A stretch of 18,550 bases of DNA. Source: an uncultured Porphyromonas sp. (GTDB lineage: Bacteria > Bacteroidota > Bacteroidia > Bacteroidales > Porphyromonadaceae). Under the pieces are notes generated by a model. That model did not search any database, was not told the DNA's origin, and worked only from the letters and a program-made list of their open reading frames with translations. The DNA lies in contig NZ_CALIXW010000049.1 in assembly GCF_938046015.1 (NCBI RefSeq), forward strand, positions 1-18,550, in the 5' to 3' direction. Shown piece after piece: positions 12,780 through 18,550 of this stretch; the first letter of the stretch is position 1; each line of letters opens with the position of its first letter. The translations under genes were made by a program, and so were the position numbers.

Positions 12780-15755
12780 ATGCGTAGACGTATAGACCGA
12801 AGCGGGCGCCTAGCGCTGTGCCTTTGCAGCCTCCTGCTGCTGGCAGCCTGCGCCTCCCGACATAGAGCACCTCGAGCGAAGACCAAGGCCGCCCAGGCTT
12901 TGGTCCGAGACAGTGCATCCCGACGCGTCGGCGACAGCCTCAGTACCCTACGCCAGCTCTCCGCCTTCATCCCCGACTCCAGCACACGCGCTCTAGATAG
13001 CCTCAGCGGCAGCCTTCGCTCCGCTAGCAAACCTGGCGACAGCCTCGCCAGCCGAGCGGGGGACAGCCTGCAGACGGTTCGCCCTGCCGCGCTGGATAGC
13101 GCCGCTCGGGCCGACAGCATCGCCGCTGAGCGCCGTCGCCGTAGCAAGGAGACCTTCGACGACATCATCGCCTACAAGGCGCAGGACTCTATGGTACTGC
13201 TCGGGCAGAGCCTCACCTACCTCTTCGGAGAGAGTAGCATAGACTACAAGGACAAGGGGATGGACGCGCGCTTCATGCGCATGAACCTCGACAGCAACCT
13301 CGTCTTCGCCCACTACATCATCGACAGCACGGGCAAGGCCAGCGCCTACCCAAAGTTCCGCGACGGGGGCGAGAGCTACGAGGCCAAGAGCCTGAACTAC
13401 AACTTCAAGACCAGCAAGGGCTACATCACGGGCGCCGTGACGCAGCAGGGCGAGGGCTACATCACGGCCGAGCGCACCAAGCTGGTGAGCAATAACTGCC
13501 TCTTCATGGAGGGCGGACGCTATAGCACCTGCGATAACCACGAGCACCCGCACTTCTACTTCCAGCTGACGCGCGCCAAGGCCCGCCCACAGAAGAACGT
13601 CGTCGCAGGCCCGAGCTACCTCGTCCTGGCGGATGTGCCCATGCCCATAGGCCTACCCTTCGGCTTCTTCCCCTTCAATAAGACCTACTCCTCGGGCATC
13701 GTCATGCCCAAGTACGGGGAGGAGAGCAGCCGCGGCTTCTACCTCCGCGAGGGCGGCTATTACTTTGCCTTCAATGACTATGTAGACCTGTCGGTGACGG
13801 GGGACTGGTATTCGCTGGGCAGCTGGGGCGTCAATGCGCGCTCCAACTACCGCAAGCGCTACCGCTACAACGGGAGCTTCAACATGAGCTACCTCACGAC
13901 CAAGACGGGTGACCGCGACGTAGCGGGGGACTTCAGCCAGAGCAAGGACTTCCGCATCAGCTGGACGCACACACAGGACCCCAAGGCCAACCCCGAGCAG
14001 AGCTTCTCAGCCAGCGTCAACTACTCGACCAGCAGCTACAACCACAATTCGCTCTCGACGCTCTACAACCCCATGGTGGCGGGGCAGAATACCAAGAACT
14101 CGTCCATCAACTACAGCCGCACCTTCACGGGCACCCCCTGGCGCCTCTCCGCCAGCATCGATGCGACGCAGACCTCCGCCGACTCCATGGTCACGATGAG
14201 CCTGCCGAATGTGTCCATCAGCATGAACCGTATCTACCCCTTCCGCCGCAAGCAGCGCGTGGGGGCAGAGCGCTGGTACGAGAAGATCAGCATCAGCTAC
14301 TCGGGACAGCTGCGCAATAGCATCTCCACCAAGGAGAACCGCCTCTTCAGGAGTAGCCTCACTCGCGACTGGCAGAACGGGATGAGCCACAATATCCCCA
14401 TCTCCGCCTCCTACAAGCTCCTCGACTACATTGACCTGACCCTCGGGGCCAACTACACCGAGCGCTGGTACAGCTACAGCTCGCACAAGGTCTACGACCC
14501 GGACCTGGACCGCACCGTCTGGGAGCGTGACTACGGCTTCCGCCGCGCCTATGACTTCAACACCTCGGCCAACCTCAGCACCACGCTCTACGGCTTCTTC
14601 AAGCCCTGGAGCCTCCTAGGGGACAAGGTGCAGATGATACGCCACCGCATGACGCCGCGCATCGGGGTGAGCTTCACCCCCGACTTCGGCGCACCCATGT
14701 GGGGCTTCTACGAGACGCTGAGCTATACGGACAAGCAGGGCCTCCCTCGCGAGGAGCGCTACTCGCGCTACTCCGACGGGCACCTCTTCGGCGGGCCAGG
14801 GCAGGGACGCGCCGCCCTCATCACCTTCGGCGTGGACAACAACCTGGAGATGAAGGTCAAGAGCCAGAGCGACAGCACCGAGACCACCAAGAAGATCAGC
14901 CTCATCGAGAATCTCTCGCTGAGCTCGAGCTATAACCTCGCCGCCGACTCCTTCCGCCTGGCGGACATCAATGCGAACATCAACATACGCCTCTCGCAGA
15001 GCATCAACCTCAACTTCGGCGGCTCCTTCGACCCCTACCTCTACGGCCATACCACCGACGCCAATGGCGTGGTGCGTGAGTACCGCATCGACAAGATCCG
15101 TCCCTTCTGGGGCAAGCGCCTCGGCGGGCTACGCAGCACGGGGACGTCCTTCAGCTACAGCCTGAGCAACCAGACCTTCGACAAGCTGCGCGCCTTCTTC
15201 TCGGGCAAGAAGAGCGACAAGGACAAGAAGGGCAAGGAGCAGGCTGACAGCACCGGTCACGAGCTCAACGGACCTCGCCCCGACGGGCAGGAGAGCTCGC
15301 TAGCGGACCAGGCCGCACGTCAGGGCGGGCAGAAGAAGACGAGCTTCTACGGGTCGCAGAGCGACGAGGGCGAGTACGACGCCGATGGCTACCTCAAGCT
15401 CTCAATCCCCTGGACGCTGTCCTTCTCCTACGGGGTGAACCTAGCGCGGACGAGCTTCGACCCCGTGCGCGATGACTTCAACTACGGGCTGACGCACAGC
15501 CTGATGTTCTCGGGCAGCATCCAGCCGACGAAGAACTGGTCCTTCAACTTCAACGCCAGCTACGACTTCATCGCTAAGAAGATCGCCAACATGACCATAG
15601 GCATCAGCCGCGACATGCACTGCTGGAGCCTCTCAGCCAATGCCATCCCCTTCGGCCCCTACCGCAGCTACAGCATCAATATCGGGGTCAAGAGCAGCCT
15701 ACTGAAGGATGTCAAGTGGGACAAGCACGGCTATTCGACCGGCGAGAGCTGGTAA
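12780..15755 (+). CDS. lptD: LPS-assembly outer-membrane protein LptD (Bacteroidetes type)
   Basis: The 991-residue product inserts lipopolysaccharide into the outer leaflet of the outer membrane. After the signal segment comes a Ser/Asp-rich low-complexity stretch (about 35-115, repeated DSL/DSA), common in Bacteroidetes LptD. A periplasmic OstA-like beta-taco region follows (about 120-300, beginning IIAYKAQDSMVLLGQ). The conserved segment STCDNHEHPHFYFQLTRAKA marks entry into the barrel, which continues to residue 991. A hydrophilic insertion rich in Lys/Asp/Gln lies at about 810-865. The N-terminus reads LLLLAACAS, a good lipobox with Cys24, which is unexpected for an LptD. Cys14 and Cys16 fall in the signal core. 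The gene stands alone behind its own promoter; no lptE is visible next to it. Confidence 0.9.
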   Translation: MRRRIDRSGRLALCLCSLLLLAACASRHRAPRAKTKAAQALVRDSASRRVGDSLSTLRQLSAFIPDSSTRALDSLSGSLRSASKPGDSLASRAGDSLQTVRPAALDSAARADSIAAERRRRSKETFDDIIAYKAQDSMVLLGQSLTYLFGESSIDYKDKGMDARFMRMNLDSNLVFAHYIIDSTGKASAYPKFRDGGESYEAKSLNYNFKTSKGYITGAVTQQGEGYITAERTKLVSNNCLFMEGGRYSTCDNHEHPHFYFQLTRAKARPQKNVVAGPSYLVLADVPMPIGLPFGFFPFNKTYSSGIVMPKYGEESSRGFYLREGGYYFAFNDYVDLSVTGDWYSLGSWGVNARSNYRKRYRYNGSFNMSYLTTKTGDRDVAGDFSQSKDFRISWTHTQDPKANPEQSFSASVNYSTSSYNHNSLSTLYNPMVAGQNTKNSSINYSRTFTGTPWRLSASIDATQTSADSMVTMSLPNVSISMNRIYPFRRKQRVGAERWYEKISISYSGQLRNSISTKENRLFRSSLTRDWQNGMSHNIPISASYKLLDYIDLTLGANYTERWYSYSSHKVYDPDLDRTVWERDYGFRRAYDFNTSANLSTTLYGFFKPWSLLGDKVQMIRHRMTPRIGVSFTPDFGAPMWGFYETLSYTDKQGLPREERYSRYSDGHLFGGPGQGRAALITFGVDNNLEMKVKSQSDSTETTKKISLIENLSLSSSYNLAADSFRLADINANINIRLSQSINLNFGGSFDPYLYGHTTDANGVVREYRIDKIRPFWGKRLGGLRSTGTSFSYSLSNQTFDKLRAFFSGKKSDKDKKGKEQADSTGHELNGPRPDGQESSLADQAARQGGQKKTSFYGSQSDEGEYDADGYLKLSIPWTLSFSYGVNLARTSFDPVRDDFNYGLTHSLMFSGSIQPTKNWSFNFNASYDFIAKKIANMTIGISRDMHCWSLSANAIPFGPYRSYSINIGVKSSLLKDVKWDKHGYSTGESW

Positions 15756-15771
15756 GCCCGTCAATAATCAG

Positions 15772-15779
15772 TAACTTTG
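15772..15779 (+). promoter_or_regulatory. -7 box for the nhaA operon
   Basis: TAACTTTG matches the Bacteroidetes consensus and lies 17 nt past the lptD stop codon. No clear -33 element is present. Transcription should start near 15784. Confidence 0.6.
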
Positions 15780-15780
15780 C

Positions 15781-15827
15781 ACTATGGATAGGACTGGAGC
15801 GGAGCTCCGGGACACTATCCCTATAGT
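15781..15827 (+). promoter_or_regulatory. Structured leader at the 5' end of the nhaA mRNA
   Basis: Arms ACTATGGATAG (15781-15791) and CTATCCCTATAGT (15815-15827) pair with a 2-nt bulge. Inside, GGAGC (15796-15800) and GCTCC (15804-15808) form a second stem with a GGA loop. It sits at the predicted transcript start, leaving about 50 nt to the start codon. Ion-sensing RNAs are known upstream of some nhaA genes, but I cannot match this one to a known class. Confidence 0.5.
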
Positions 15828-15879
15828 ATCATCTCACGACACATCATAGTTACATCTCTAGCAGCTATACCCTTACGCA

Positions 15880-17226
15880 ATGGCCACTACGACCACCCCT
15901 AAGAAGCTCGTGCGGCGCCTGCTCAGGCTACGTCCTAACCCCACCATCCTCCTCTTCATCGCGACGATCGCAGCGGTCATCATCGCCAATACCAGCGCTA
16001 GTGACCTCTACAACGCCTTCCTCAACTTCCCCGTATATGTATCGGTAGGCGGCATCGAGCTCTTTGCCCACTCGGGGCACACGATGACGGTGAGCCAGGT
16101 GGTGAACGATGCGCTGATGGCGATCTTCTTCTTTCTCGTCGGGCTGGAGATCAAGCAGGAGCTCCTCGTCGGGGAGCTGTCCTCGCCCAAGAAGGCCCTG
16201 CTACCCATCATCGCCGCCTTCGGAGGGATGATCGTACCCGTCCTCTTCTTCTTCGTCATCTGCCACCAGCAGCCCGAGAGCATGGGGGCGGCGATCCCTA
16301 TGGCCACGGACATCGCCTTTGCTCTGGCAGTACTGGCATCGCTAGGAGAGCGCGTGCCGAAGAGCCTGCGCATCTTCCTCGCAGCGCTCGCGGTAGTGGA
16401 TGACATCGGCGGCATCATCGTCATCGCCATCTTCTACAGCACCCATGTATCGTGGCTCCCCCTAGCCATAGGCATCGCTCTGCTGGGGCTGATCCTGCTG
16501 CTGGGACGCGCCCGTATCCACACCCTCGAGCCTTACCTCATCATCGGGGTAGCCGTGTGGGCCCTCTTCCTCCACTCGGGTATACATCCCACCATCGCTG
16601 GCGTGCTGACCGCCCTCTGCCTCCCCGCAGGGACCAAGGTGCATATCGGGCACCTCTCGGAGCGCCTGAGCGAACTGACCAGCCACCTCTCCACCAAGGC
16701 CGTCGAGTCCAAGGGCGCCCTCGTCCTCTCCCATGAGCAGCTGGAGAGCATACAGAAGATACGCACCACTACCGCCCGTGCCATCAGCCCCGTGCAGACG
16801 CTGGAGCACGCCATCGCCCCTTGCGTCAACTACTTCATCCTGCCGCTCTTCGCCTTCGTCAACGCGGGCGTTGCCTTCGGTGGCTTCTCTCCCGAAGCGC
16901 TGCTAGGGATTCCTGCGGCGATCTTCCTCGGCCTCTTCCCCGGTAAGGCCATTGGGATCAGCCTCTTCACCTGGCTGGCTATCAAGCTGCGTATGTGTAG
17001 CCTCCCCGAGGGGCTGACCGTCCACCGCCTGCTGCCGCTCTCCGTGCTCGGAGGCATCGGCTTCACGGTCTCGCTCTTCATCGCCAACCTATCCTACGAC
17101 GCCCCCGACCTCGTCTCCCTGCTCAATGAGGCCAAGCTCGGGATCTTCGCAGGCACCATCGCCTCGGGCCTCATCGGCTACTTCTGGCTCCGCAGCACCC
17201 TCTCCAAGGATGACGCAGCCGCCTAG
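15880..17226 (+). CDS. nhaA: NhaA-type Na+/H+ antiporter
   Basis: This 448-residue inner-membrane protein exchanges cytoplasmic Na+ (or Li+) for external H+, controlling pH and sodium. It has about a dozen hydrophobic segments. Key family features are present: VVNDALMAIFFFLVGLEIKQE, Asp144 in MATDIAFAL (equivalent to E. coli Asp133) and the paired Asp174-Asp175 in LAVVDDIGG (equivalent to Asp163-Asp164). Length is somewhat above the E. coli protein, partly from a hydrophilic insertion around residues 255-300. The gene has its own promoter and structured leader, and its last 17 bp overlap the next gene. Confidence 0.95.
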   Translation: MATTTTPKKLVRRLLRLRPNPTILLFIATIAAVIIANTSASDLYNAFLNFPVYVSVGGIELFAHSGHTMTVSQVVNDALMAIFFFLVGLEIKQELLVGELSSPKKALLPIIAAFGGMIVPVLFFFVICHQQPESMGAAIPMATDIAFALAVLASLGERVPKSLRIFLAALAVVDDIGGIIVIAIFYSTHVSWLPLAIGIALLGLILLLGRARIHTLEPYLIIGVAVWALFLHSGIHPTIAGVLTALCLPAGTKVHIGHLSERLSELTSHLSTKAVESKGALVLSHEQLESIQKIRTTTARAISPVQTLEHAIAPCVNYFILPLFAFVNAGVAFGGFSPEALLGIPAAIFLGLFPGKAIGISLFTWLAIKLRMCSLPEGLTVHRLLPLSVLGGIGFTVSLFIANLSYDAPDLVSLLNEAKLGIFAGTIASGLIGYFWLRSTLSKDDAAA

Positions 17227-18460
17227 CCTCGAGGAGCTCGCAGCCCTCCAGGATGAGCTCCGACAGCTGCTCCAGCACCCCAAGCCCGAGCAGCGCCTCG
17301 GGAAGCTCCCGCAGGCCGAGCGCCTGTGGCTACAGCAGCAACTGGCGCAGCAGCGCCTCGTCAAGGACAAGCTCCCCTCGTGGCAGCTTGTCCTTGCCTA
17401 TATCCCCTCTTCCCTTGCCCTAGAGCAGTGCTCCAGCCAGCTGGCCGCTGAGTACAAGCAGCGCTTTGTCCGCCGAGAGGATCACCTCCTAGACATGACG
17501 GGCGGACTGGGCGTGGACTTCAGCGCCCTTGCGGCGGTAGCCCACGCGGGCGTCTACGTCGAGCAGCAGCCCCAGCTAGTGGCCGCCGCACGCTACAACC
17601 TCCCCCTCCTCCTCCCCGACCGCCCCATCACGATCTACGAAGGGCGCTCCACGGAGCTGCTGGACGAGCTGCTCGAGCGCCATCAGCCCACCCTCATCTA
17701 CCTCGACCCCGCCCGCCGCGAGCAGGGCGACCGCCAGCGCCGTGTCTACGCCCTCGAGGACTGCGAGCCCGACCTCCTCGGCCTCCTGCCCCGCATCCGC
17801 GAGCGCTACAGCGCCCTAGGGCTGCCTCTGCCGCGCCTGCTGGTCAAGGTCTCCCCCATGCTCGACCTCAAGCACACGCTCCGCTCCGTGCCCGAGACGA
17901 AGGAGCTGCACGTCGTGGCCGTGCAGAGCGAGGTCAAGGAGCTGTTGCTCTCCATAGACCTGGCTGCCCCCTCCCCCTCCTCATACCAAGACGTACCCCT
18001 TGTGGTAAGCCTCCTCGGAGGAGGGCAGGAGCAAAGTCTCCGCTTCGAGCGCGCCTTTGCCGAGGAGGAAGCTCTCACCGCACGCTACGCCACTGAGCTA
18101 GGCCGCTGGCTCTACCTACCGCACGCCGCGCTGATGAAGGCGGGTCTGTACAAGAGCCTCGCCGCGCGCTACGGCCTCGAGCCGCTGCATGTCAGTTCGC
18201 ACCTCTACACCTCGGACGAAGCCTACCCCCACTTCCCTGGGCGCCGCTATGAGGTGGACGAAGTGCTGCTCTTCAGCTCCTCCCTCCTCAGACGTCTAGC
18301 GAAGGAGCGCCTCGCCGCGCAAATCATCTGCCGCAACTTCCCCCTCTCTGCCGACGAACTGCGTCGTCGCCTCAAGGCTGCCGAGCACGACACCTACGCC
18401 CTCCTAGGCACTACCCTCTCCACGGGCGAAGCCGTCCTCATCCGCTGCCGCCGCAGCTAG
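17210..18460 (+). CDS. PG_1098-like class I SAM-dependent methyltransferase
   Basis: From the ATG at 17210 the protein is 416 residues. This start overlaps the nhaA end by 17 bp and suggests translational coupling; the in-frame ATG at 17126 would add 28 Ser/Pro-rich residues that are only nhaA read in another frame. An N-terminal helical region (about 1-85) precedes the Rossmann fold. Motif I is DMTGGLGVDF (near residue 96), the SAM-acidic position is YVEQQP, and the catalytic-type motif is YLDPARRE. The C-terminal half should hold the ferredoxin-like and THUMP-like domains of the P. gingivalis PG_1098 family. THUMP-like domains usually bind RNA, so an rRNA or tRNA target is plausible but unproven. 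No functional link to sodium transport is evident. Confidence 0.88.
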   Translation: MTQPPSLEELAALQDELRQLLQHPKPEQRLGKLPQAERLWLQQQLAQQRLVKDKLPSWQLVLAYIPSSLALEQCSSQLAAEYKQRFVRREDHLLDMTGGLGVDFSALAAVAHAGVYVEQQPQLVAAARYNLPLLLPDRPITIYEGRSTELLDELLERHQPTLIYLDPARREQGDRQRRVYALEDCEPDLLGLLPRIRERYSALGLPLPRLLVKVSPMLDLKHTLRSVPETKELHVVAVQSEVKELLLSIDLAAPSPSSYQDVPLVVSLLGGGQEQSLRFERAFAEEEALTARYATELGRWLYLPHAALMKAGLYKSLAARYGLEPLHVSSHLYTSDEAYPHFPGRRYEVDEVLLFSSSLLRRLAKERLAAQIICRNFPLSADELRRRLKAAEHDTYALLGTTLSTGEAVLIRCRRS

Positions 18461-18500
18461 TCGCCTAGCCCACGCACGCCACCCGCTGCCGCCCCACAAG

Positions 18501-18550
18501 AAAGCCGCTCGCCCCATCGATCTCGAGTGATCGATGGGGCGAGCGGCTTT
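18501..18550. terminator. Bidirectional-looking terminator at the right edge
   Basis: A perfect 21-bp stem pairs 18501-18521 with 18530-18550 around an 8-nt loop (CTCGAGTG). The arms begin AAAGCCGCTCGCCCC and end with its complement, so each strand has T residues after the stem. It lies 40 nt past the methyltransferase stop codon; any longer T-tract would be outside the window. Such symmetry suits the end of two convergent genes. Confidence 0.85.

Noticed and set aside
17126..17209. Earlier start for the methyltransferase
   Set aside because: The added 28 residues are low-complexity and merely nhaA in another frame; the start at 17210 gives a typical short overlap.

Overview
The window looks like chromosomal DNA from a GC-rich member of the Bacteroidales, most likely Porphyromonas or a close relative. 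Three lines of evidence support this. Several genes are preceded by the Bacteroidetes-type -7 box TAnnTTTG (TACCTTTG, TATCTTTG, TAACTTTG). The protein families are typical of the phylum: a hybrid two-component system ending in an AraC domain, a Bacteroidetes-type LptD, and a methyltransferase of the Porphyromonas PG_1098 type. Most of the content concerns the cell envelope. I see no rRNA, tRNA, CRISPR array or intact insertion sequence.

Layout. (1) 1-2179, minus strand: an envelope operon encoding an OmpA-like outer-membrane protein and then a long helical lipoprotein that runs off the left edge. Its promoter (-7 box at 2341-2348) has a leader of roughly 155 nt with a strong hairpin, and is preceded by a helically spaced set of TCGGACA heptamers. 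(2) 2180-3028: a regulatory region between divergent units that also holds four tandem 22-bp palindromic units. (3) 3029-5890, plus: a TPR-sensor hybrid histidine kinase / response regulator / AraC protein, with a palindrome over its -33 box. (4) 6261-7277: a secreted M23 peptidase with LysM. (5) 7414-8142: a nitroreductase-family protein. (6) 8293-8847: a pyruvoyl-dependent arginine decarboxylase, closed by a 17-bp-stem terminator. (7) 9254-11578: a TonB-dependent receptor with its own terminator. (8) 11639-12664: a repeat region with a second four-unit 22-bp palindromic array, then about 3.4 tandem copies of a 224-bp structured repeat whose first end is inverted. (9) 12780-15755: LptD, with a lipoprotein-like signal. 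(10) 15880-18460: nhaA overlapping a PG_1098-like methyltransferase gene, closed by a 21-bp-stem terminator at the right edge.

How the genes fit together. OmpA-like protein, helical lipoprotein, LptD, TonB receptor and LysM peptidase all act in building or crossing the outer membrane and cell wall. The hybrid regulator is a candidate controller of neighbouring envelope genes, but the sequence does not show its targets. The least explained parts are non-coding: two matching 22-bp palindrome arrays about 9 kb apart, and the 224-bp repeat array whose units carry the same GGATATCC-type core.
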